The notes beneath the pieces were generated by a model. It made no database searches. It saw nothing but the letters and a program-made list of their open reading frames with translations, and had not been told where the DNA came from. 48,751 nucleotides of DNA from Bacteroidales bacterium (lineage in GTDB: Bacteria; Bacteroidota; Bacteroidia; Bacteroidales; UBA12077): positions 1 through 48,751 of the forward strand of contig JANQHE010000058.1 in the NCBI GenBank assembly GCA_028282785.1. Direction: 5' to 3'. The position numbers and the translations under genes were made by a program. Positions 16,660 to 25,051 of this stretch are shown here, piece by piece (positions within the stretch are counted from its first letter, which is position 1; every line of letters starts with the position of its first letter).

Positions 16660-17484
16660 ATGAATTTATCAGAAGAAACCGATTTCATTTTTAGTAAACC
16701 CAAAAACAGATTTCTAAAAGAAATCGTGTTATCGTATTTCTATGTTAACTTGGATGTTTCTGAGGTTTTTCTTAAAACAGAATACATTATTCCCTACCCC
16801 AGAGTTACTTTTGGATATTTCTTTGATAAACCATTTAATGCTTACAATATCTCGCGCAATGAAATTAAACAAGAAAATAGCCTGGCTTCTAAGGTGATAA
16901 AAGATCAAATAATTGTTACTCCCACTACTAATAAAATACAAATATTAGGTGCACACTTAAAACCATATGCACTTGCATTATTCACCAATAAATCAATCTC
17001 CAACTTACATTGGAGTATGACTCCATTCGAGATCCTTGATATCAAAGCAAAAAAATTTGAAGAAAGACTAAGGAAATTAAATACCGTTTCAAAACTTTTT
17101 GATTTGGTTGAGAGATCCTTTTTAGATGCCTTACTTGTAAAAGACTTCAAAATAATAGATCGAGCCGTTGATATTATTGATAAAAGTAAACCTCTGATTA
17201 CTGTATCGGAATTAGCGGAAGAATTAAATTTGACCGTTCGGACGTTACGAAATTATTTTCAAAATTTTATTGGTTGTTCTCCTAAAGATTATCTGCAGAT
17301 AGTAAGGTTTAAAAGAGCTGCCTACGAAATGCTCAAATCCAAACAAAAACTTACAAATACTGGCTATAATGCCGATTTTTATGATCAGGCCCATTTTATT
17401 AATAGTTTTAAAAGTGCAATAGGTAAAGCCCCGAAAGAAATAAAAGACGATATCGAAAACTTACGATTTCTACACATTTCATAG
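16660..17484 (+). CDS. AraC-family transcriptional regulator
   Basis: The C-terminal third (about residues 180-265) is an AraC/XylS double helix-turn-helix: ITVSELAEELNLTVRTLRNYFQNFIGCSPKDYLQIVRFKRAAYEML and the second HTH FYDQAHFINSFKSAIGKAPKE. The N-terminal domain (IIPYPRVTFGYFFDKPF, ILGAHLKPYALALF) matches the DUF6597-like sensor often fused to AraC domains in Bacteroidota. The gene is followed after 110 bp by two overlapping membrane protein genes and the flavoprotein gene at 18638, so it is the obvious candidate regulator of that cluster. The inducer is unknown. Confidence 0.87.
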   Translation: MNLSEETDFIFSKPKNRFLKEIVLSYFYVNLDVSEVFLKTEYIIPYPRVTFGYFFDKPFNAYNISRNEIKQENSLASKVIKDQIIVTPTTNKIQILGAHLKPYALALFTNKSISNLHWSMTPFEILDIKAKKFEERLRKLNTVSKLFDLVERSFLDALLVKDFKIIDRAVDIIDKSKPLITVSELAEELNLTVRTLRNYFQNFIGCSPKDYLQIVRFKRAAYEMLKSKQKLTNTGYNADFYDQAHFINSFKSAIGKAPKEIKDDIENLRFLHIS

Positions 17485-17594
17485 TTACTAAAGAAGTTAT
17501 TTTTATAATTCCTGATCGATTTTCCGATTTTTACAATTTTGCATCTTGAATTTATTGAATTTTTGCTTCAATAAAAATTGTAAACACTTAATCT

Positions 17595-18101
17595 ATGAAG
17601 CGAAGAAATCTTATAAAAATTCATGTTCTTGGAACAATAATAGGTTTTCTCACTTTATTGTCATTTCTTATTTTAGCAGCAGCCTCAGTAATAAAATACG
17701 ATTTCACATTCATCAAAAATGTAAAAAAGTTTATTCTTCTTTTCGTGCCCTTAGTCGCGATCTCATTATTAGCAACCGGACTATCAGGTAAAAACCTGGT
17801 TAGAGGATCATATTCTCCAATTTATTCAAAAAAAATGATGAGGTTGAAAATAATTGCGATGAATAGTTCTCTTCTTTTACTGGTAGCTTTTTACCTGTAT
17901 ATAAAATCTTCAAAAAATCAATTTAGTATTTTCTTTTGGACAGCCCAGATAGCTGGATTTTTCATCGGGTGTATAAACATCATTTTATATATATCCAATA
18001 TCCTTTTAGGCTTTGTTTTAAAAGGGCGCTGTAGAATAAGAATTACAAGAAATAAACCAAATATTAATTTAAAACATACTAAAAATGAAAACATTATCTG
18101 A
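17595..18101 (+). CDS. Four-helix integral membrane protein
   Basis: I do not recognise a family. The 168-residue protein has four predicted membrane helices (about residues 9-30, 44-63, 86-103, 114-140) and a basic C-terminus. Its end overlaps the start of the next membrane protein gene by 17 bp, so the two are probably translationally coupled. Together with the DUF2269-like protein it resembles a pair of small redox-associated membrane proteins, but no haem- or quinone-binding residues stand out. Part of the likely operon leading to the flavoprotein at 18638. Confidence 0.65.
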   Translation: MKRRNLIKIHVLGTIIGFLTLLSFLILAAASVIKYDFTFIKNVKKFILLFVPLVAISLLATGLSGKNLVRGSYSPIYSKKMMRLKIIAMNSSLLLLVAFYLYIKSSKNQFSIFFWTAQIAGFFIGCINIILYISNILLGFVLKGRCRIRITRNKPNINLKHTKNENII

Positions 18102-18582
18102 AAAATCAGAAAAAACTCTAAAAGTAATTCATTTGCTATCAATGAGCTTTTGGACCGTATCGCTGGTTATTATGTTTGCAATTGGGCTTATTTTACCCAA
18201 TGCCGGGACCAATGAGGCTTTTTATCTTGGTCATTACATAAATTACATAATCGATTTCTTAATTGTGACTCCAGCTGCTATTCTAACATTTTTAACAGGA
18301 CTTATCTATAGCATATTTACAAAATGGAAAGTACCAAAAAACACCTGGTTAAAATACAAAGTAGCAATTACTCTGTTACTCATTATTCTTGGAACATTTT
18401 GGTTAGGTCCACTTTTAAGAGAACTAACCGAAGAGGTCAAAGTCAATGGTATAAGCTTATTAAGCAATGAAAATTATCTTAAAAATATAAAAATCGTAAA
18501 CTGGTTTAGTTTAACAAATGCATTACTACTTGTTATAGCATACTTTTTATCAACTTTTAAACCAGGCAATCAAGTGGAGTAA
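18085..18582 (+). CDS. DUF2269-like integral membrane protein
   Basis: The 165-residue protein has four hydrophobic helices; the first segment (LKVIHLLSMSFWTVSLVIMFAIG) with a histidine early in helix 1, and the segment PAAILTFLTGLIYSIFTKW-...-WLKYKVAITLLLIILGTFWLGP are typical of the DUF2269 membrane family. Function is not established for that family. It overlaps the previous gene by 17 bp and lies 55 bp before the flavoprotein gene, which has a strong Shine-Dalgarno sequence. Probably in one transcript with both. Confidence 0.68.
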   Translation: MKTLSEKSEKTLKVIHLLSMSFWTVSLVIMFAIGLILPNAGTNEAFYLGHYINYIIDFLIVTPAAILTFLTGLIYSIFTKWKVPKNTWLKYKVAITLLLIILGTFWLGPLLRELTEEVKVNGISLLSNENYLKNIKIVNWFSLTNALLLVIAYFLSTFKPGNQVE

Positions 18583-18622
18583 TCAATTTTAAAAACACAT
18601 TTTAATCATTATAAAAATAATC

Positions 18623-18628
18623 AGGAGG
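18623..18628 (+). promoter_or_regulatory. Canonical Shine-Dalgarno AGGAGG
   Basis: AGGAGG ends 9 nt before the ATG at 18638. Most genes in this window lack any recognisable Shine-Dalgarno sequence, as is usual for this phylum, so this perfect site stands out. It fixes the start of the flavoprotein gene and hints at recent acquisition from, or high expression in the style of, another lineage. Confidence 0.75.
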
Positions 18629-18637
18629 TAATTAATT

Positions 18638-20218
18638 ATGAATAAAACACATGACATAGTCGTTGCTGGCGGTGGACATAACGGGCTTACCGTTGCTGCC
18701 TATCTTGCTAAAGCGGGATTAGACGTTGCTGTTGTAGAAAAAAAATCTTATGTTGGCGGTGGTGCCGTAACATTAGAACCAAATCTTACAGGCTTTAAGC
18801 ATGATATTGCATCAGGTGCACATATTTTTATACAAGCCAATCCATTAATTAGACAGGACGAGTTAAATCTTGTCTCCAAATATGGCCTTAAGTATATATA
18901 TTTCGAAGAAAATCCGTCAGTTTCTGTTGTTTTTCCGGATAACACCTATATTTCTTTATATAAAGATCTGGACAAAACCTGCCAATCTATTGCTAAATTC
19001 TCAGCTCACGATGCTGAAGCATATAAAAGATTTGCCGAATGGGCACAACCTCTTCTTGGAATGTTAATGCAAGGTTTTTTTGCACCACCGGCTCCATATG
19101 GTGCTTTATTTGCTCAACTGGATCAGCAAGGGCAAGGCCAGGATTTAATGCGGGCACTTAATATGAGTTCTTTGGATATTATTGATGATTGGTTTGAAGA
19201 TGACAGAGTAAAAGCGACATTAGCTCGTTTTGTTTCCGAAGTTATTGTTTCTCCGGACGATATCGGAACAGGTGCCTTTTTCTTTATTATGGTACCACTA
19301 CTTCACACATATGGTATGGCAATACCTGAAGGTGGTTCAGGTGCATTGTCAGAAGCTCTGAAAAGATGTATTGAGGACCATGGAGGTACTGTTTACTTGG
19401 ATAGTCCGGTTAAAAAGTTCGAAAAATCAGGTAGTAAAGTTACCGGTGTAATCCTTGAGTCGGATGAAAAAATAATGGCAAAAAAAGCTGTGGTTGCAAA
19501 CATGCATGTTAAGCAATTACCCGGTTTATTAGATGAAAACGACCTTAATCAAGATTTTCTAAGAAGATTAAAGGGTGTAAAAAGCAGTGTTTTTTCTTGC
19601 TTTAATCAAAGCATGTCACTAAATGAAGCCCCTGACTTTATTGCCGGAGATGAAGTTAACCGATCCGGTTTGGTTGAATTAGCAGATTTCTTGCCCCAAA
19701 TGCGTCAAACCTTTGATGGCTACAAATACGGTAAAAAAGATGGCAGTATGCCTGTTTGTATAACCGGTAGTATTTTCGACCCAACAAGAGCACCTGAAGG
19801 TAAACATTCTTTGTATTTGTTCCAGTATAATCCGTTTAATATTGAAGGTGGTCCGCAACAATGGGATAATGAAAAAGAAGCTGTTGCCAAGGAAGTATTG
19901 GAAAATCTGCGAACAAGAACTACAAATATGAGTGATGATAACATTCTTGGTAATACCATTTGGAGTCCATATGATTTCAGCAAATTCAATGATGCATGGA
20001 TCAATGGAGATCCTCTGCATATGCGTAATATGATGGCACAATTTTTCTCTCACAGGCCATTTGCAGGTTCCGGCTATTACAAAATGCCAATGGAAGGGTT
20101 GTATTTATGCGGTCCGTCAACTCACCCGGGTGGCGGAGTTACCGGTGGTGCCCGTGGAACTGCTATGGTATTAATGGAAGAGCTGGGATTAGATTTTGAT
20201 CATATAATTGAAAACTAA
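18638..20218 (+). CDS. PYROXD2/phytoene dehydrogenase-like FAD oxidoreductase
   Basis: The 526-residue protein opens with the dinucleotide-binding motif DIVVAGGGHNGLTVAAYLAKAGLDVAVVEK (residues about 6-36) and the following GG-x-A segment of the phytoene desaturase/amine-oxidase superfamily. The VPLLHTYGMAIPEGGSGALSEAL block and the C-terminal FAD motif GLYLCGPSTHPGGGVTGGARG match the PYROXD2/CrtI-like branch. Such enzymes oxidise or isomerise polyisoprenoid or other hydrophobic substrates; the actual substrate here is unknown and no carotenoid genes are nearby. Neighbours are three small membrane proteins and an AraC regulator, pointing to a membrane-associated reaction. The next gene begins 2 bp after the stop. 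Confidence 0.87.
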   Translation: MNKTHDIVVAGGGHNGLTVAAYLAKAGLDVAVVEKKSYVGGGAVTLEPNLTGFKHDIASGAHIFIQANPLIRQDELNLVSKYGLKYIYFEENPSVSVVFPDNTYISLYKDLDKTCQSIAKFSAHDAEAYKRFAEWAQPLLGMLMQGFFAPPAPYGALFAQLDQQGQGQDLMRALNMSSLDIIDDWFEDDRVKATLARFVSEVIVSPDDIGTGAFFFIMVPLLHTYGMAIPEGGSGALSEALKRCIEDHGGTVYLDSPVKKFEKSGSKVTGVILESDEKIMAKKAVVANMHVKQLPGLLDENDLNQDFLRRLKGVKSSVFSCFNQSMSLNEAPDFIAGDEVNRSGLVELADFLPQMRQTFDGYKYGKKDGSMPVCITGSIFDPTRAPEGKHSLYLFQYNPFNIEGGPQQWDNEKEAVAKEVLENLRTRTTNMSDDNILGNTIWSPYDFSKFNDAWINGDPLHMRNMMAQFFSHRPFAGSGYYKMPMEGLYLCGPSTHPGGGVTGGARGTAMVLMEELGLDFDHIIEN

Positions 20219-20220
20219 AA

Positions 20221-20766
20221 ATGAAAAATTTCCTTTTAACATTAAATATTCTTATAAGTATTTGGCTAATAATTTCCGGAATATCGCATATAAATGAAAT
20301 AAATTTATACCAAATTACCGCAGTATTTTTTAGTGGACTTCTTTTAATAATCAATGTTATTCTTTTAAAGGTAAGTAGTAAGTCTTTATACCTCTTCGTA
20401 ATTTTATTATCAATTTTATTATTCGGTTTAAGTTTTATACTTGAACAGGATATAAAATGGCAAGTACTCATCGGTAGTGCTTTGGTATTTTTCATGTTAC
20501 TTGCTGCTCTGAGATTAAGGTTGGCCTCAAAAAACTTCATTTTACATGCACAAGATGGTGCTGTGCTCATGGAAGTAAAAAAACTGGAGTATAAAAACTC
20601 CAAATTAGTTGTGCGTGGTAAAATGATGGGAACAATGCCTACTACGGCACATATGCATCCGGATGAACTTTGGAAAGCATTAACTATGATCTCATTAAAA
20701 GTATTTCTAAGTTTTCCAAAACTGATTTATTTGGGATGGAAGTCTGCCAGGAATATTAAAAATTAA
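20221..20766 (+). CDS. Membrane protein of unknown function, linked to the flavoprotein
   Basis: The 181-residue protein has four hydrophobic helices in residues about 4-100, then a soluble C-terminal part (LRLASKNFILHAQDGAVLMEVKKLEY...KMMGTMPTTAHMHPDELWKAL). No family is recognised. The ATG lies 2 bp after the stop codon of the flavoprotein gene, so the two are almost certainly co-translated and probably work together. It ends the operon: a terminator follows at 20774-20851. Confidence 0.7.
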   Translation: MKNFLLTLNILISIWLIISGISHINEINLYQITAVFFSGLLLIINVILLKVSSKSLYLFVILLSILLFGLSFILEQDIKWQVLIGSALVFFMLLAALRLRLASKNFILHAQDGAVLMEVKKLEYKNSKLVVRGKMMGTMPTTAHMHPDELWKALTMISLKVFLSFPKLIYLGWKSARNIKN

Positions 20767-20773
20767 AATAACG

Positions 20774-20851
20774 AAAGTAGCCTCAAAACACAAACATCCG
20801 AATTTGTAAGCCATTTGTTATAAATTATGTGTATTGAAGGCTACTTTTTTT
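20774..20851 (+). terminator. Long-loop rho-independent terminator
   Basis: AAAGTAGCCT (20774-20783) pairs with AGGCTACTTT (20838-20847); the stem continues inward with CAAAACACA against TGTGTATTG (one bulge, one mismatch) and is followed by a T run to 20851. It closes the 17.6-20.8 kb operon. Confidence 0.7.
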
Positions 20852-20942
20852 AATATGAAAAGTAATTTGTAGTGATGCGTATCTTATGAAGTATTTCCTT
20901 TTAATTTTAATAAACCCGTTTGTTTTTTAATCCTATAGACAG

Positions 20943-21158
20943 GAATTCACAATTTCAAGAGCAGATTCGTTAAGAAATATCGGAAATTCATACTATGACA
21001 GTCATCACCAAAAGTGCATAACTTATCTTGATTCTGCAGTTTTACTTTATGATAAATTAGACAATAAAAAACAAAGAGCTTAAAAAGAAGAGTACTTGAA
21101 AGGAATTGAAGCTATAAGAAAGGCGGTTTCCTATTTTGATTTAGCATTGCTTTATTAA
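20943..21158 (+). pseudogene. TPR protein remnant
   Basis: Frame from 20943 to the stop at 21081-21083 reads a tetratricopeptide-like segment (SRADSLRNIGNSYYDSHHQKCI, TYLDSAVLLYDKLDNKKQRA). After that stop a second frame continues with KEEYLKGIEAIRKAVSYFDLALLY and stops at 21156-21158, another TPR-like helix pair. There is no start codon or signal sequence, so this is a decayed internal piece of a TPR protein (for example of a TPR-histidine kinase or cyclase type). Lies between two oppositely directed functional units. Confidence 0.6.
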
Positions 21159-21254
21159 TTTAATAGTTATTTTTATCAGTATAAGAACTAAAGATTACTA
21201 AAAATAGAAAATATAAGAACTGTGAACTCTGAATCGTGGTACTTATAATGTAAA

Positions 21255-21280
21255 GCACCTGAATTATTCCAGGTGCCTTT
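21255..21280. terminator. Bidirectional terminator hairpin
   Basis: GCACCTG (21255-21261) pairs with CAGGTGC (21270-21276) around an 8-nt loop, with AAA before and CTTTTG after, so it can work on either strand. It serves the minus-strand FAD gene ending at 21302, which also has a small AGGGCT/AGCCCT hairpin across its stop (21294-21308). Confidence 0.65.
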
Positions 21281-21301
21281 TGTTATTAAAATTAGGGCTT
21301 T

Positions 21302-23029
21302 TTAGCCCTTATTTTCAGATTGCCGGGAAAAAATATTATTTATAGAACCTGTCATATGCAGTACCGCATGCCTTGCGAATGTCATTGTTTTACCAACAGC
21401 TACCCCGACAACCAGTTCCGGATACAAGTTGTTTGCAAAAAAACCTCCGGCGACATCTCCTGCTGCGTAAAGTCCCTCAATAGGATTTCCCTCTTTATCT
21501 ATGACTTGTATATTTTCATTTATATGAAGCCCATCCATTGTAGTTATCAGCCAGCCTGCATTGGTAACACCATAGTATGGTGGTTTTTCCAAAGCGATCA
21601 AATCCTTGGCAGGTTTTCCAAAATCTTTATCTTCACCTTGTTTTGCAATCTGATTATAACGCTCAACAGTAGATTTAAATTCTTCAACAGGTAACTTGAG
21701 TTTTCTTGCCAAACCTTCTAATGTTCTCGCTTTCTTTATATATCCTTTAAATCTCATCATTAAATTTAAGCCGAAGTTCATAAACCAGCCCATTCCTTCA
21801 TATGTTTTGGGTTTACTTTTGCTCCGTATCATTCTTGAGCAGCCTATAGTATGAAATTGCTTTATATGTTTCCAATAATTGGAATCCCAAATAATACAGG
21901 CTACACCATTCCTTTCGTTTTGTAGCGGATGAAGAATGATATCATAAGGAACAGATTCGTTGCAATAACGCTTACCATCCATATTAACCTTTAAAAACGG
22001 CTGGCTTCCATAAAAAAACGAATCAAAAGATCCACCTATCCTAATAGGAACTCCGGATTTTCCACCCGGTTTTGTAGGTCCCCGGTCGAATAACATAGCC
22101 GACGGATATTCATCTTTTTCTCCTCCTGCCCATATTCCGGCTTTAATGCCATCACCATAATTTCCTTTATGTGTGAAACGTAATGTTGACACTGCTGTAG
22201 CTTCCGGGTTGAGTTTTGCAATCAATTCCTCGGCACCTGCATAACCTCCGGTACATATTAGCACCCCCATGTTTGCATTAATCCTGATATATTTACCATT
22301 CTTCTTTCTTGCAATAACTCCAACTGCTTTGTTCCCTTCTTTTATGACTTTAACCATAGCTGTATTAAAAATAAATCTAGCGCCATTACTTTTTGCTTTT
22401 TTAGCAAAGAATTTTTCTAATACATATACACCGGCATGTGCTATAGCAAAAGGACCACCTTTAATGAAAGGCACGAGTAATTTAGTATGAACAGGATAAG
22501 TTTTAAATACCCCATGGTACCCATCTCCAACATCATATTCAGCTACATGTTTAATACCATATACCGATAATTCTTCAGCTAGAAAATCAAAAGTCGGGCC
22601 GCTTTCATCAGCCCAAAGCCGAACAAGTTTTTCGTCAACTTTATTGGCTCCCAGGTATTTTGATCTTTTGTAATCCGGACCATATATATGCAAATCATCA
22701 GTATACTTGGTTCCATAATTTACTAATTCTTGTACGATTTCCTCTTTATCAACCTTAGCTTTATTACCAACCGCTTTTTGAGCTTTAGTATCAATTGCGC
22801 CCATATATGGTTTTATAAAACCAACCTTTTTGTTTTTTTCTATAACAAGCGTTTTTACGCCTTGCTTTCCGGCAACAATAGCTGCTGCCATACCTGCATT
22901 CCCAGCACCACAGATTAATATATCAGTTTCGAGTGTTTCAGTAATAGTCGATTGAGGAATCTCTGGTTCTGAACCATACCATTGGCTATTGGTTTGAATG
23001 GACTTTGTAGTATTATTCATTGTATTCAA
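21302..23029 (-). CDS. FAD-binding dehydrogenase (fumarate reductase/ketosteroid dehydrogenase-like)
   Basis: The 575-residue protein has an N-terminal FAD motif (ILICGAGNAGMAAAIVAGKQGVKTLVIEK) and a C-terminal FAD motif (IEGLYAAGDVAGGFFANNLYPELVVGVAVGKTMTFAR), the arrangement of the fumarate reductase/succinate dehydrogenase flavoprotein superfamily that includes urocanate reductase and 3-ketosteroid dehydrogenase. No haem-binding CXXCH and no FMN-attachment domain is present, and no twin-arginine or Sec signal is seen, so it is probably cytoplasmic. Substrate unknown. It diverges from the TetR gene across a 173-bp region that holds a near-perfect 44-bp palindrome, so it is the likely target of that regulator. 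Confidence 0.83.
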   Translation of the reverse strand: MNTMNNTTKSIQTNSQWYGSEPEIPQSTITETLETDILICGAGNAGMAAAIVAGKQGVKTLVIEKNKKVGFIKPYMGAIDTKAQKAVGNKAKVDKEEIVQELVNYGTKYTDDLHIYGPDYKRSKYLGANKVDEKLVRLWADESGPTFDFLAEELSVYGIKHVAEYDVGDGYHGVFKTYPVHTKLLVPFIKGGPFAIAHAGVYVLEKFFAKKAKSNGARFIFNTAMVKVIKEGNKAVGVIARKKNGKYIRINANMGVLICTGGYAGAEELIAKLNPEATAVSTLRFTHKGNYGDGIKAGIWAGGEKDEYPSAMLFDRGPTKPGGKSGVPIRIGGSFDSFFYGSQPFLKVNMDGKRYCNESVPYDIILHPLQNERNGVACIIWDSNYWKHIKQFHTIGCSRMIRSKSKPKTYEGMGWFMNFGLNLMMRFKGYIKKARTLEGLARKLKLPVEEFKSTVERYNQIAKQGEDKDFGKPAKDLIALEKPPYYGVTNAGWLITTMDGLHINENIQVIDKEGNPIEGLYAAGDVAGGFFANNLYPELVVGVAVGKTMTFARHAVLHMTGSINNIFSRQSENKG

Positions 23030-23092
23030 CTTTTATTTATTAATTAAAACTTAAGTTTAATTTTTACTTATTAGATAACGTTCAGATAGTGG

Positions 23093-23136
23093 ACATTTGA
23101 CAAATAAGTTACAAATGTAACTTATTTGTCAAATGT
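23093..23136. promoter_or_regulatory. 44-bp operator palindrome between FAD gene and tetR gene
   Basis: Two perfect 20-bp arms (left 23093-23112, containing ACATTTGACAAATAAG; right 23117-23136, containing CTTATTTGTCAAATGT) are separated by AAAT. It sits between the divergent FAD dehydrogenase and TetR genes. A further half-site-like ATTTGTCAA is at 23152-23160. The arm length suits two TetR dimers or one extended operator. Confidence 0.75.
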
Positions 23137-23156
23137 AGTTTATTATTTTATATTTG
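23125..23156 (+). promoter_or_regulatory. Bacteroidetes-type promoter of the TetR gene
   Basis: TTTG (23125-23128) and TATATTTG (23149-23156) are separated by 20 bp, matching the phylum consensus of a TTTG -33 box and TAnnTTTG -7 box. The -33 box lies inside the right arm of the palindrome, so repressor binding would block it. The start codon follows 46 bp after the -7 box. Confidence 0.6.
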
Positions 23157-23202
23157 TCAAGTATTACTAAAATTTTGAGTCTAAAATATATAGTGTATAT
23201 AA

Positions 23203-23775
23203 ATGAAAAAAGATAAACGTTCAAAACGAACAAGGGCATGGCTCCTAGAAACTTTGTTGGAACTTATCGAAAAAAAAGATTATTCGGAAATAAGCATTAC
23301 TGAACTTACTGAAAAAGCTGATATTGCAAGACAGACCTTTTACCGAAATTACAATAGCATGGATGATATTCTTTTATCCAAAATGGATGAAATTTTAGAT
23401 GAATATTTAAAAAGGGTCCAAAAAAGTTTGAAAACAAAGAATGATCCATACTGGGATTTTGAAGTAAATCAATTGGTAATTTTATGGCAACAAAATGTAG
23501 CAGTATTCAAAGCTTTACAAAAATCCGGCCTTGCCTTTCAAACTCTTGAAAAACTATCAGAATTTTTCTCATTATTTCACATGAAAATTCAAAACATTCA
23601 AGAACTTGATAACAAACAGCAATATCTGGCCTACTACCTTGCAGGTGGGGTTTTTATGGTTTTAAATAAATGGATTGAAAATGAGATGAACACCCCGATT
23701 GAATTACTAACTGATCTTTTTAAAAAAGCTGCCAATCATATAAATCAAATTTCAAAAGAATATATTAAACGTTAA
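23203..23775 (+). CDS. TetR/AcrR-family transcriptional regulator
   Basis: The 190-residue protein has the TetR N-terminal HTH (RTRAWLLETLLELIEKKDYSEISITELTEKADIARQTFYRNYNSMDDIL, residues about 8-57) and a helical C-terminal ligand domain of the TetR_C_7-like kind. It is divergent from the FAD dehydrogenase gene at 21302-23029 and is expected to repress both that gene and itself through the palindrome at 23093-23136. Its ligand may be the dehydrogenase substrate, but that is inference. Confidence 0.87.
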   Translation: MKKDKRSKRTRAWLLETLLELIEKKDYSEISITELTEKADIARQTFYRNYNSMDDILLSKMDEILDEYLKRVQKSLKTKNDPYWDFEVNQLVILWQQNVAVFKALQKSGLAFQTLEKLSEFFSLFHMKIQNIQELDNKQQYLAYYLAGGVFMVLNKWIENEMNTPIELLTDLFKKAANHINQISKEYIKR

Positions 23776-24298
23776 AAATATTTTTTATTTATATACAATT
23801 TGAGAAAACCGCCTTAAATTATGTAGTAACAATGCTTTTAATACCATTTATGTCTAATGACGGGAGGGCTTTTTTTAATAAGTAGACAAGATAAAGTGGA
23901 AGAATAGGTAAGCTTGTTGCCAAAGAAAATTACACTGAAAAGTCGGTTAAACTGTAAAAATATATCTTAACAAAACTAGTCTTTTAAATAATTAAATTAA
24001 GACTATTTTTGGATATAATTAGGGATTAGCAGTTGATTTATTGAAATAATTGACGAATTCAGTGTATAATAGTAAGTCAAACTATATGGGGGTTACTCAA
24101 GATGTTCATAAGATCACTAAGCGGAGTGGTTTGACGACCTGTCCTGCCCTCTTATAGACAGAGTATTTATTAAATCTGTTATAACAATCAAGTAGACAAG
24201 ACTATATATGATACCATATTTTATGAATGTCGTGTAAACGTCGCCTTTTTGTAGTTGCATTGTTACCTGAATTATAGTGAAATTTGGAATAAAAAAAG
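23776..24298. other. Non-coding gap with 12-bp direct repeats
   Basis: I find no gene in this 523-bp gap. A G-rich stretch ending in a T run (gggagggcttttttt, near 23861-23875) may help end tetR transcription, though no strong stem is visible. AAGTAGACAAGA occurs twice, at 23880-23891 and 24190-24201, bounding about 300 bp that could be a small inserted element; no terminal inverted repeats were found in it. Confidence 0.35.
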
Positions 24299-24850
24299 AT
24301 GAAAATAGGATTAGTAATTAAAGAATTAAGGATTAAAAAGGGCCTGACACAAGAAGAGTTAGCCGCAAAAACAGAATTAAGTGCAAGAACTATCCAACGA
24401 ATTGAAAACGGGGAAGTAGATCCGCGCGCATATTCGCTTCAAATGATTGCAAAAGCTTTGGATGTGGATTTTAGCTTGTTTGTTGAAGATGCATCTAAGA
24501 TAGAAAAAGAAAAAAAGTCTAAAAATGATATAATATTAGGTTTAGTCCATTTAAGTGGTTTATTTCTTGTTCTTATCCCTACCATTTTAATTTGGAACAA
24601 TAAAAAGAATGATGTAGAAAATATAACCGAACACTTTAAAGACGTTATTAGTTTTCAATTAACGGCCTGGATTTTATTTTTACTTGCATTTATTCAGTAT
24701 TACCTTGTTAAAATGCCTTACATGTTTTATGCAGGAGTAATTTTTACCGTATTTTTTTCGATTGTTAATACAATAAATGTTATTAATAACAAACCTTATA
24801 AATACTTTAATTTAATTAATATCAAAAACAAAAAAGACAGGGCTAAATAG
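24299..24850 (+). CDS. XRE helix-turn-helix protein with DUF4870-type membrane domain
   Basis: Residues 1-65 form an XRE HTH (IKELRIKKGLTQEELAAKTELSARTIQRIENGEVDPRAYSLQMIAKAL). A charged linker leads to three membrane helices (about 80-98, 118-138, 143-160) with the DUF4870/Tic20-like core, including FKDVISFQLTAWILF. This is a known Bacteroidota architecture of membrane-anchored HTH proteins; the gene it controls is unknown. It is a single gene between two long non-coding stretches and is convergent with the gluzincin lipoprotein gene. Confidence 0.8.
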   Translation: MKIGLVIKELRIKKGLTQEELAAKTELSARTIQRIENGEVDPRAYSLQMIAKALDVDFSLFVEDASKIEKEKKSKNDIILGLVHLSGLFLVLIPTILIWNNKKNDVENITEHFKDVISFQLTAWILFLLAFIQYYLVKMPYMFYAGVIFTVFFSIVNTINVINNKPYKYFNLINIKNKKDRAK

Positions 24851-25051
24851 ATCCTATAATCTAATTCCAACTAAAATTAGTATTCCCTACCTCCTTTCGG
24901 CTGCATTTGTAATTTTTGCAACCCTCATATAAACAATTTAACGGCTTTGTTGCTAAAATTAAAATTATATCCTTTTCTTTTGTATGTTGTTTTCAACCTT
25001 CGGCTAAACTGAGTTTTAATGTAGTTTAAGTTTTGTTCTGTTTATGTATTC

